Shown here: one piece after another, positions 1 through 5,583 of the stretch
How positions within the stretch are numbered: the stretch's first letter is position 1
How the letters are laid out: each line of letters starts with the position of its first letter
Source: Clostridiaceae bacterium
GTDB lineage: Bacteria; Bacillota; Clostridia; DSM-8532
Length of the DNA: 9,782 nt
Reading direction: 5' to 3'
Assembly: GCA_012842645.1 (NCBI GenBank)
Contig: DUSJ01000115.1
Span: 1-9,782, forward strand
Notes under the pieces: model-generated
Told to the model about the DNA's origin: nothing
Databases searched by the model: none
What the model saw: the letters and a program-made list of their open reading frames with translations, nothing else
Translations under genes and position numbers: made by a program

Positions 1-1
1 A

Positions 2-745
2 CTGATGGATGAACTCAAGCGCATCAGGGAGACTGTAAAGCCCCACGAGATCCTGCTGGTGGTCGACTCCATGACAGGCCAGGACGCAGTGAACGTGGCA
101 GGTACGTTCAATGAGAAGCTTGGGATCGACGGTATCATCCTTACTAAGCTTGACGGAGATACCAGGGGCGGAGCGGCCCTTTCGACCAGGGCTGTTACCG
201 GAAAACCCATCAAGTTTGTGGGCATGGGCGAGAAACTGAACGACCTTGAACCCTTTTACCCCGACAGGATGGCTTCGAGGATACTGGGCATGGGTGATGT
301 CCTGAGCCTTATAGAAAAAGCCCAGAGCGCCTTTGACGAGAAGCAGGCCATGGAGCTTGAAAAGAAGATGAGGACGGCGACCTTTACCCTCGACGACTTT
401 CTGGACCAGATGCAGCAAATCAGGAAGATGGGGCCGTTGAACCAGATCCTTGGGATGCTCCCCGGGTTCGACGCCAAGGCCCTGAAGGGCGTGGAGCTTG
501 ATGAAAAGCAATTTGCCCGGACGGTTGCCATTGTCCAGTCCATGACGAAGCAGGAGCGTGTTAATCCGTCCATACTTAATGCCAGCAGGCGCGCAAGGAT
601 CGCAAAGGGCAGCGGAACGACCGTGGCTGACGTGAATCGCCTTCTGAAGCAGTTCGAAGATATGAAAAAGATGATGAAACAGTTAACCGGAAGCAATGCA
701 AAAAGAATGATGAAAGGCATGGGCGGGTTCAGGAAATTCTTCTGA
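2..745 (+). CDS. ffh: Signal recognition particle GTPase Ffh (SRP54), C-terminal part, cut by window start
   Basis: Ffh binds 4.5S RNA and the signal peptides of nascent membrane proteins and, with FtsY, delivers ribosomes to the membrane. The reading frame is open from base 2, so the first 200 or so residues of a usual 445-450-residue protein lie outside the window. Counting from the ATG at base 5, the GTPase (G) domain shows the G4 motif TKLD (47-50) followed by [10 protein letters not shown], and the late G-domain motif [14 protein letters not shown] (71-84). The methionine-rich M domain follows: [20 protein letters not shown] (132-151), the RNA-binding [11 protein letters not shown] (194-204) and [17 protein letters not shown] (211-227). 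It ends in a Met/Lys-rich tail. rpsP follows after 86 bases in the same direction, as in the usual ffh-rpsP operon. The internal ATG at base 5 is not the true start. Confidence 0.97.
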   Translation: MMDELKRIRETVKPHEILLVVDSMTGQDAVNVAGTFNEKLGIDGIILTKLDGDTRGGAALSTRAVTGKPIKFVGMGEKLNDLEPFYPDRMASRILGMGDVLSLIEKAQSAFDEKQAMELEKKMRTATFTLDDFLDQMQQIRKMGPLNQILGMLPGFDAKALKGVELDEKQFARTVAIVQSMTKQERVNPSILNASRRARIAKGSGTTVADVNRLLKQFEDMKKMMKQLTGSNAKRMMKGMGGFRKFF

Positions 746-831
746 AAGCCCGATACATTGGCAGTACAGGATGGCTAAAAATCCGACTAAAGATAGATTT
801 GGCTCAGAACATATGAAAGGTGGTGAAAATA

Positions 832-1074
832 ATGGTAAAGATCAGGTTGAAGAGAATCGGCGCAAAAAAGAAGCCATTTTACAGGATAGTTGTTGCGGAC
901 AGCAGGTCTCCCCGTGACGGCAAGTTCATCGACCAGGTAGGGACATATGATCCTTTGGCTGATCCTTCCATAATCAAGGTGGATGCAGAAAAGGTAAAGA
1001 AATGGCTGGGCAATGGCGCGCAGCCTACCGAAACGGTCAAGAAGCTCCTTAAAATAGCAGGAGTCACAGAGTAG
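832..1074 (+). CDS. rpsP: 30S ribosomal protein S16
   Basis: S16 is a small 30S subunit protein that binds 16S rRNA and supports assembly. The 80-residue product opens [20 protein letters not shown] and carries the typical [20 protein letters not shown] stretch (residues 21-40), matching the family in length and sequence. The frame also allows a GTG start at 820, which would add MVKI in front of the canonical MVKIRL. The ATG at 832 is preferred because an AAAGGTGG Shine-Dalgarno site at about 817-824 is well spaced from it and the resulting N-terminus is the family's. The position between ffh and khpA is the conserved Firmicutes order. No separate promoter was seen in the 86-base gap after ffh, so transcription probably reads through from upstream. 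Confidence 0.97.
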   Translation: MVKIRLKRIGAKKKPFYRIVVADSRSPRDGKFIDQVGTYDPLADPSIIKVDAEKVKKWLGNGAQPTETVKKLLKIAGVTE

Positions 1075-1105
1075 TGTTTTTTCTGCAGCGAATGGAGGTA
1101 ATCCA

Positions 1106-1333
1106 ATGAAAGAGTTATTGGAGAATATTGCGAAAGCATTGGTCGACAACCCTGACCAGGTTTCGGTGACCGAAATAGATGACGACCAGTCGTTGATCCT
1201 TGAGCTCAGAGTGGCCGAGGAAGACATGGGCAAGGTTATCGGGAAGCAAGGCAGGATCGCCAGGGCTATACGGGTTGTTATGAAAGCTGCAGCAATTAAA
1301 GAGAACAAGAAGGTTGTCGTCGAGATAATCTGA
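1106..1333 (+). CDS. khpA: KH-domain RNA-binding protein KhpA (YlqC family)
   Basis: This 75-residue protein is a single type II KH domain. The RNA-binding GxxG loop is visible in GKVIGKQGR (residues 42-50), followed by the helix IARAIRVVMKAAA and a terminal beta strand KKVVVEII. KhpA proteins pair with KhpB (Jag) in Firmicutes and bind RNA broadly, influencing cell elongation and division; that role is family knowledge. The start ATG has a GGAGG site at 1094-1098 with 7-base spacing. The gene lies 31 bases after rpsP in the expected order. Normally rimM and trmD follow; here an intrinsic terminator comes directly after the stop codon. Confidence 0.95.
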   Translation: MKELLENIAKALVDNPDQVSVTEIDDDQSLILELRVAEEDMGKVIGKQGRIARAIRVVMKAAAIKENKKVVVEII

Positions 1334-1335
1334 AT

Positions 1336-1373
1336 AAAAAAGCAGGAAGGGTAAAACCACAACCTGCTTTTTT
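1336..1373 (+). terminator. Intrinsic terminator after khpA
   Basis: A-run and GCAGG (1336-1346) pair with CCTGC and T-run (1363-1373), and an inner GGT/ACC (1350-1352, 1356-1358) can shorten the loop. Six T residues follow the stem on the + strand. The A-run in front means the hairpin could also act on the minus strand. It begins 2 bases after the khpA stop, so it ends the ffh-rpsP-khpA unit here. Confidence 0.85.
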
Positions 1374-1375
1374 AA

Positions 1376-1440
1376 TGTGTAAAAAGGGACGGGGTTTTTT
1401 GCACATTTTTGTGTAAGAAACCTCCGTCCCCGTCTGCACA
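1376..1440. repeat. 65-bp near-palindrome with GGGACGG/CCGTCCC arms; probable asd terminator and possible interspersed repeat
   Basis: GGGACGG at 1386-1392 pairs with CCGTCCC at 1424-1430. The pairing continues inward through T-rich/A-rich segments to GCACA (1401-1405) against TGTGT (1410-1414), leaving a 4-T loop. An outer TGTG (1376-1379) can pair with CACA (1437-1440). On the minus strand the stem is followed by TTTTT (complement of 1381-1385), so it can terminate asd, whose stop codon is 10 bases away. The long arms exceed what a terminator needs. GGGGACGG-ended palindromes occur as dispersed intergenic repeats in clostridial genomes, so this may be one. There is only one copy in this window. 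Confidence 0.7.
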
Positions 1441-1449
1441 TTGAGTGAA

Positions 1450-2535
1450 TTATTTCTTTGTAATGTAGCCTTCGGCTTTAAGGAGCTCAGCTATCAGCAC
1501 GCCGCCGCCTGCTGCGCCTCTGATCGTGTTATGAGACAGGCTTATAAATTTATAGTCAAATATCGTGTCTTCGCGCAGCCTGCCGACGCTTACCCCCATT
1601 CCGTTCTCTATATCGCGGTCGAGCCTGGTCTGGGGCCTGTTGTCCTCTTCAAAATAAGTGATGAACTGTTTGGGTGCCGAAGGAAGGTTTAATTCCTGCG
1701 GAAGGCCTTTAAAGTTTTTCCAGCGGGTGATGATCTCTTCCCTGGAAGGCTTTTTCTTAAACCTGACAAATGTGGCTGCCATATGCCCGTCGGTCACAGG
1801 AACACGGATACACTGGGTGGTTATGACCGGGGATGTTGCCTTAACGATGGCGCCGTTCTCCAGCCTGCCCCAGATCCTTAAAGGCTCCTGTTCGCTCTTT
1901 TCCTCTTCTCCGCCAATATACGGGATAACATTGTCTGACATCTCGGGCCAGTCGCTAAATGTCTTGCCTGCGCCTGAAATAGCCTGGTAAGTACATGCCA
2001 CGACCTCGACAGGCTCATAGTCCATGAGGGGGTGAAGGGCCGGGACATAGCTCTGTATGGAGCAGTTAGGCTTTACGGCGATAAATCCCCTTGAAGTTCC
2101 CAAACGTTTTCTCTGGTAATCTATCAGCTTTATATGCCCGGGATTGATTTCAGGTATGACCATTGGCACATCCGGTGTCCAGCGATGGGCCGAGTTGTTG
2201 GAAACGACGGGGGTTCCCGTCCTGGCATAAGCCTCTTCCAGGGCCCGTATTTCTTCCTTCTTCATATCTACCGCGCAGAAAACAAAGTCAACTTCCGATG
2301 CGACCTTCTCAACCTCGGAGGCGTCTTTGACCACTATGTTTTTGACTTTTTCGGGCATGGGAGATGTAAGCTTCCATCTTCCGCTTGTCGCTTCCTCGTA
2401 GGTTTTCCCTGCCGATCTTGCGCTTGCAGCGATTGATACTACTTCAAACCATGGGTGGTTTTCAAGGAGGGTAATGAATCTTTGCCCTACCATGCCGGTG
2501 CCGCCGACTATACCAACCTTCAGTTTATCAGACAT
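1450..2535 (-). CDS. asd: Aspartate-semialdehyde dehydrogenase (archaeal/fungal-type subfamily)
   Basis: This enzyme reduces L-4-aspartyl phosphate to L-aspartate-4-semialdehyde with NADPH. The product is the branch point to lysine and diaminopimelate, threonine and methionine. The 361-residue protein has an N-terminal Rossmann motif GGTGMVG (11-17), then NNSAHR (113-118), the catalytic cysteine in KPNCS (Cys158), the AISGAGK loop (185-191), and a likely catalytic His251 in VPVTDGHMA. It ends in AAGGGVLIAELL, typical of the family. Length and motif wording (KPNCS, PVTDGHM) point to the archaeal/fungal-like branch rather than the classic E. coli type. A GAAAGGGG Shine-Dalgarno site (minus strand, 2543-2550) sits 7 bases before the ATG. 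The gene has its own promoter and a hairpin terminator, so it seems to be a single-gene unit lying opposite to khpA. Confidence 0.95.
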   Translation of the reverse strand: MSDKLKVGIVGGTGMVGQRFITLLENHPWFEVVSIAASARSAGKTYEEATSGRWKLTSPMPEKVKNIVVKDASEVEKVASEVDFVFCAVDMKKEEIRALEEAYARTGTPVVSNNSAHRWTPDVPMVIPEINPGHIKLIDYQRKRLGTSRGFIAVKPNCSIQSYVPALHPLMDYEPVEVVACTYQAISGAGKTFSDWPEMSDNVIPYIGGEEEKSEQEPLRIWGRLENGAIVKATSPVITTQCIRVPVTDGHMAATFVRFKKKPSREEIITRWKNFKGLPQELNLPSAPKQFITYFEEDNRPQTRLDRDIENGMGVSVGRLREDTIFDYKFISLSHNTIRGAAGGGVLIAELLKAEGYITKK

Positions 2536-2603
2536 AACAGTGCCCCTTTCAGTACTTTATTAACATTTTATGCTGATCACACAGACGCTGAATAATTATT
2601 CTA

Positions 2604-2632
2604 ATAATAAATGAAAACATTTTGATTATCAA
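2604..2632 (-). promoter_or_regulatory. Sigma-A-type promoter of asd
   Basis: On the minus strand, TTGATA (2627-2632) and TATTAT (2604-2609) are separated by exactly 17 bases in a very AT-rich gap. The predicted start of transcription near 2597 leaves an untranslated leader of about 60 bases, too short for a lysine riboswitch. Confidence 0.65.
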
Positions 2633-2652
2633 CTAGTATATTTTATAAAATA

Positions 2653-2687
2653 ACTGGGCATAATATATGGTCATTTTGCATCCCAGT
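2653..2687 (-). terminator. Possible weak terminator at the end of the lipoprotein gene
   Basis: ACTGGG (2653-2658) is complementary to CCCAGT (2682-2687), and on the minus strand the stem is followed by TTATTTTATA. The loop is long (23 bases), the T-run is interrupted and the stem overlaps the last codons of the lipoprotein gene, so termination would be inefficient at best. Confidence 0.3.
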
Positions 2688-3633
2688 CAATGTTGGTCCA
2701 TTGTTGTATGCATATGCCATTGTCCCGGCAGTAGAAAGTTTTTATGTGATTATCTTTTCTCCCATAAACTGAGCGTGAGGTTACAGCTTTGCCATCCGCA
2801 TCCGTGCTGTGGCTTTCCACCAGGATATACTCTGTCACTGCTGAAGGAGTAATAGTATCCGGAAGTTTCCCGGGTGAATAATTGGTTCGGGATATGACAT
2901 TGCTGTCCTTATCCATTTCCAGCACAGATATTTTATTGGGCGGCAGCACGACAGTCATTGTCACTTTGACAGATGAACTGACAGTTTTGCTTATTCCGTT
3001 TTCGGTCACGGTCACCTTTTCATCCAGCGCTTTTGAAAACGTTGCGCCCTCATCTTCAAAATAACCAAGCCTGGCGCTGTTTCCCGAAACAACGTAAACC
3101 TTACCGTCATGGCTCTGGTAAACAGGGTTGAACTGATAAATCGTGTCTGCGGTGTCCGGAGTGACATAAACCGTACCCTCCAGAATGATACTGTCTTCAT
3201 CATCGCGCAGGATGAAGCTCGTATGAACATCACAGACCACCTTGCCGGTAACCGTGGTTATATAGCTGTTCTCTTTTTCATCGGCAGGGACCCGTGCCGC
3301 ATAAAATGGTATTCCGTCAACTCCCTCAAAAACATACTCTTTTGCGTCGGGATGCTCTCCAGCTTTCGGCACGAGGGTTGCATACAGACGCTTCTGGTAC
3401 TTGCTGTAATCTATGTTCAGATTGTTCAGACCGCCCGGAAAGAATTTACCGGCATTGTCGTTTAAAAATTTTTCCGTATCGAAAAGATCCAGGTATTCAT
3501 CAGTGATAAAAACACCTATCAACCTGTCTCTGGCTTTTACTTCCCCTTTATCTTCAATGGCAAGCTGGCAGCCCGATGCCGAAACCAGTATCATAACAAC
3601 CAAAAATGCTGATAACAATCTTTTATTCATCAT
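2671..3633 (-). CDS. Putative lipoprotein of unknown function
   Basis: The product is about 320 residues with an N-terminal signal MNKRLLSAFLVVMILVSASGC: positive start, hydrophobic core, and a lipobox-like SASGC with Cys22 as the probable lipidated residue, so it should sit on the outer face of the membrane. The exported part is mostly polar, with possible beta-rich stretches such as VTVTENGISKTVSSSVKVTM and two late cysteines in CRDNGIC. I recognise no catalytic motif. It resembles uncharacterised clostridial lipoproteins containing LIGVFITDEYLDLFD; that is recollection, not a search result. Two adjacent ATG codons (3633, 3630) lie 5 and 8 bases after a GGAGGG site (3639-3644), so either may be used. 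The start overlaps the end of the regulator gene by 8-11 bases, implying translational coupling. A longer frame from a TTG at 3657 is less likely because it would disrupt the signal peptide. Confidence 0.8.
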   Translation of the reverse strand: MMNKRLLSAFLVVMILVSASGCQLAIEDKGEVKARDRLIGVFITDEYLDLFDTEKFLNDNAGKFFPGGLNNLNIDYSKYQKRLYATLVPKAGEHPDAKEYVFEGVDGIPFYAARVPADEKENSYITTVTGKVVCDVHTSFILRDDEDSIILEGTVYVTPDTADTIYQFNPVYQSHDGKVYVVSGNSARLGYFEDEGATFSKALDEKVTVTENGISKTVSSSVKVTMTVVLPPNKISVLEMDKDSNVISRTNYSPGKLPDTITPSAVTEYILVESHSTDADGKAVTSRSVYGRKDNHIKTFYCRDNGICIQQWTNIDWDAK

Positions 3634-3850
3634 CGTCGCCCTCCAGGTTTCCGTCAAATTTTAAAATATCCCCCACATCACATGAAAGGTAATAACATAT
3701 TTTATTTATGGTGCTGAAGCGGACGCCCTTTGCCTTGCCGCTTCTTAATATTGAAAGATTAGCTTCGGTGATCCCTATTAGGGCGCATAACTCCTTGGAG
3801 GTCATGCCTCTCTTTTTGAGGACTTCTTCAAGATGAACCCTGATAGCCAT
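3623..3850 (-). CDS. Small Cro/C1-type HTH regulator (YozG-like)
   Basis: This 75-residue protein is essentially one helix-turn-helix domain: VHLEEVLKKRGMTSKELCALIG (5-26), recognition region ITEANLSILRSGKAKGVRFSTI (27-48), and the closing INKICYYLSCDVGDILKF (48-65), which is characteristic of the YozG-like group. The tail is acidic (EGDDDE). Such short regulators often sit beside DUF2975 membrane proteins, as here. The start is set by a GAGGGGG site overlapping the stop codon of the upstream membrane gene, with 13 bases between the genes, so the two are translated together. It is the only DNA-binding candidate in this cassette and is the natural suspect for binding the inverted repeat at 4842-4911; that link is inference. 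Confidence 0.88.
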   Translation of the reverse strand: MAIRVHLEEVLKKRGMTSKELCALIGITEANLSILRSGKAKGVRFSTINKICYYLSCDVGDILKFDGNLEGDDDE

Positions 3851-3863
3851 AATGCAGTCCCCC

Positions 3864-4832
3864 TCAAATGATCATGTCGTGGTCTTCCTTAAGCTGCCTG
3901 GTTTCCCTGATGTACTGCGCAAAAAGCAAAGCAGCAAGCAAAAAGGCTATTGAAAAGACAGGCATTAGGATCGTACTGTCTGTGACAAACAGTTTGCGGA
4001 TAAAAACAAGCTGCAAAAGGTTATATCCGAGATTTGAAAGGATACTCAGCACTACAGCCAGCCTGCACGTGCGGGAGAGCCTTTCGGCGCAGATGACCGA
4101 CATTTCGGAATACCGGTCGGAGGACAGCTCAGACAGCAGGTTTTGTCCGCGGATTACCACTGGTATTATCATCGCAGTTGATATGGCATCAGCAATATAC
4201 CCAAGGACGAGGAAGACATAACTTATGCCAAGACCATCTTCGTTTCCTGTATTGCTTTGACGGAGCCTTGCAAAGGAATCGAGAAGTTCGCTGAACCTGG
4301 CTCCGAAAACAAAAAATACAACAAAGATGTTTAATGCATAAAGCAGGATCATCAGGTACTTCTGGAGTCTGCCGGCATCAGCGGAAAAGAACAGGCGCGT
4401 GATCCTGATAAGAACATAACTGACTAAAACGGAATAGACTATCACTCCAAGAAAGGCCTTGCCGGTGCCATATCCCAATGAGCTTCCCAGGAAGTTGCTG
4501 AGAAAACCCGGATTAACCATATAGTATATCACTATGAACAGCACTGCGCTCAATACAACCAATAGGGTGTCTTCAGCGTACAGTTTGCGCTTTTTACGAA
4601 GTAAAAACAGGATAATTAAGGGAATAAGGCATATCGCCGAATAAATAACGACAGATACCAAGTTGCCAAGACTGCCTGACAGGGACAGCATCCGCAGCAA
4701 AGAACCGATCTGTTCGAAAGGGAATGCCATCACGACGGAGAAGCCCTGGAAAAGGAACTTTCCGGCAAGACTTAATATTACGCAGGCAATTGCCTCACAT
4801 GCGAGAAAGGTATAAAATAGTTTATGTTTCAT
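3864..4832 (-). CDS. Multi-pass membrane protein, DUF2975-like C-terminal half
   Basis: The 322-residue protein shows about eight hydrophobic segments, near residues 7-29, 56-78, 90-106, 126-148, 159-180, 204-228, 258-278 and 288-309. The last half resembles DUF2975 proteins: a cytoplasmic-looking linker (LLSELSSDRYSEMSVICAE) precedes two membrane helices and a C-terminal YIRETRQLKEDHDMII, similar to the family's usual LQEENDLTI-type ending. Typical DUF2975 proteins have about four helices, so this would be a double-length or extended member. No transport or enzymatic motif was recognised. Start: ATG with GGAGG (4838-4842 on the minus strand) at 5-base spacing. It is the first gene of the membrane protein-regulator-lipoprotein cassette and lies directly behind a near-perfect promoter. 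Confidence 0.8.
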   Translation of the reverse strand: MKHKLFYTFLACEAIACVILSLAGKFLFQGFSVVMAFPFEQIGSLLRMLSLSGSLGNLVSVVIYSAICLIPLIILFLLRKKRKLYAEDTLLVVLSAVLFIVIYYMVNPGFLSNFLGSSLGYGTGKAFLGVIVYSVLVSYVLIRITRLFFSADAGRLQKYLMILLYALNIFVVFFVFGARFSELLDSFARLRQSNTGNEDGLGISYVFLVLGYIADAISTAMIIPVVIRGQNLLSELSSDRYSEMSVICAERLSRTCRLAVVLSILSNLGYNLLQLVFIRKLFVTDSTILMPVFSIAFLLAALLFAQYIRETRQLKEDHDMII

Positions 4833-4841
4833 ATTGTCCTC

Positions 4842-4911
4842 CGAAAATTATTGTAAAACGATAATTCTGTTTTTATTATATGATAAAATTATCGTTTGTC
4901 AATAATTTTCG
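4842..4911. repeat. Inverted repeat with 25-bp arms: probable double operator of the cassette
   Basis: The arm at 4842-4866 and the reverse complement of 4887-4911 agree at 23 of 25 positions; both read CGAAAATTATTG, two variable bases, then AAACGATAATT. Twenty bases separate the arms. Each arm contains its own imperfect palindrome, ATTATtG against CgATAAT, as expected for a dimeric repressor site. A further CGATAAT lies at 4910-4916. The right arm covers the -35 of the minus-strand promoter, the -10 lies between the arms, and the left arm runs from about the transcription start to the Shine-Dalgarno site. Confidence 0.75.
4875..4902 (-). promoter_or_regulatory. Consensus sigma-A promoter of the membrane protein-regulator-lipoprotein cassette
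   Basis: On the minus strand, TTGACA (4897-4902) and TATAAT (4875-4880) both match consensus exactly, with a 16-base spacer. Transcription should start near 4868, giving a leader of about 35 bases. Both flanking operator arms overlap RNA polymerase contacts, suggesting tight repression of an intrinsically strong promoter. Confidence 0.85.
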
Positions 4912-4925
4912 ATAATATTAAGCTG

Positions 4926-4954
4926 TTTACAAATGTGAACTCGCATGCTATAAT
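4926..4954 (+). promoter_or_regulatory. Promoter of rplS, extended -10
   Basis: TTTACA (4926-4931), a 17-base spacer and TATAAT (4949-4954), with TG at 4946-4947 making an extended -10. It is divergent from the cassette promoter, with about 23 bases between the two -35 elements. Transcription should start near 4961, leaving a leader of about 105 bases before rplS. Confidence 0.82.
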
Positions 4955-4970
4955 ATTACGGCGTGAGTAA

Positions 4971-5046
4971 AGAGCGGTCCGCTGTCTGCATTGTTCAAAA
5001 ATAAGAATGTTTTATATGTAGTTGATTGAACAGATATGAACGCTCT
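4971..5046 (+). promoter_or_regulatory. Candidate structured 5' leader of rplS (possible L19 autoregulatory leader)
   Basis: AGAGCG (4971-4976) is complementary to CGCTCT (5041-5046), forming a closing stem that ends 6 bases before the GGAGG ribosome-binding site. Inside it TGTTCAA (4992-4998) pairs with TTGAACA (5026-5032). A nested two-stem leader just ahead of a ribosomal protein gene fits feedback control of translation by the protein, as known for L19 leaders in low-GC Gram-positives. I have not aligned it to that family, so the assignment is tentative. Confidence 0.45.
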
Positions 5047-5065
5047 ATGAATGGAGGAAAATACG

Positions 5066-5422
5066 ATGGATATTATTCGTGCTCTTGAACAGGAAGGCAT
5101 GAAGAAAAACCTTCCGAACCTCAAAATCGGTGATTATGTAAAGGTCAACGTAAAGGTCAAAGAAGGAAACCGTGAAAGGATCCAGGCTTTTGAAGGAACC
5201 ATCATAGCCATGCGCGGCGGCGGAATCAGGAAGACTATTACCGTCAGAAGGCTTTCCTTCGGCATAGGCGTTGAGAGGGTTTTCCCGGTTCATTCTCCCA
5301 AGGTTGACTCCATTGTGATCATCAGGAGAGGTAAGGTAAGAAGAGCAAAACTCTACTACCTGCGCAACCGTGTTGGTAAGGGAGCAAGAGTTAAAGAGGA
5401 TATCGGCGCTTCGAAAGATTAA
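5066..5422 (+). CDS. rplS: 50S ribosomal protein L19
   Basis: L19 lies at the interface of the 50S and 30S subunits. The 118-residue product opens with the canonical [23 protein letters not shown] and contains [44 protein letters not shown] and the basic end [25 protein letters not shown], all typical. The frame extends up to an ATG at 5051, but that would translate the Shine-Dalgarno site itself (GGAGG, 5053-5057); the ATG at 5066, 8 bases downstream, gives the family N-terminus. In most Firmicutes this gene follows trmD in the ffh operon. Here it is a single-gene unit with its own promoter, leader and terminator. Confidence 0.97.
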   Translation: MDIIRALEQEGMKKNLPNLKIGDYVKVNVKVKEGNRERIQAFEGTIIAMRGGGIRKTITVRRLSFGIGVERVFPVHSPKVDSIVIIRRGKVRRAKLYYLRNRVGKGARVKEDIGASKD

Positions 5423-5436
5423 TTGCATTATGAAAG

Positions 5437-5463
5437 AAGAGGACATGGAAAGTCCTCTTTTTT
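5437..5463 (+). terminator. Intrinsic terminator after rplS
   Basis: AAGAGGAC (5437-5444) pairs with GTCCTCTT (5452-5459) around a 7-base loop, and the T-run extends to 5463. It begins 14 bases after the rplS stop codon. It separates the ribosomal gene from the sugar-sensing operon. Confidence 0.9.
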
Positions 5464-5508
5464 ATATTCTCCCATAAAGGAGCTTCCTGGTGGTATAAAT
5501 AATCAGGC

Positions 5509-5537
5509 AGGTCATGTTATGCCTTTTATGTTATAAT
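5509..5537 (+). promoter_or_regulatory. Probable promoter of the sugar-sensing operon (extended -10, weak -35)
   Basis: TATAAT at 5532-5537 is preceded by TG at 5529-5530, forming an extended -10. The -35 position (5509-5514, AGGTCA) matches consensus only 3 of 6, consistent with a weak or activator-dependent promoter. A second TATAAA lies at 5544-5549. ATGTTAT occurs twice, at 5514-5520 and 5528-5534, 14 bases apart. No convincing catabolite-repression (cre) site was seen. Confidence 0.5.
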
Positions 5538-5583
5538 TAATTGTATAAAATTCCATGGACGGACTTATAAAAGTGAGGTCGCC

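Noticed and set aside
256..720. Minus-strand open frame of 154 codons inside ffh
   Set aside because: It is fully antisense to a conserved Ffh M domain, and its product is low-complexity Ser/Phe/Cys-rich, typical of a shadow frame.
758..794. Promoter between ffh and rpsP (TTGGCA at 758-763)
   Set aside because: No -10-like hexamer lies at 16-18 bases; the only candidate is 24 bases away.
820..831. GTG start for rpsP at 820
   Set aside because: It would add MVKI before the canonical MVKIRL and overlap the Shine-Dalgarno site of the better ATG at 832.
2536..2670. Lysine riboswitch upstream of asd
   Set aside because: With the predicted promoter at 2604-2632 the leader is only about 60 bases, far below riboswitch size, and no matching stems were seen.
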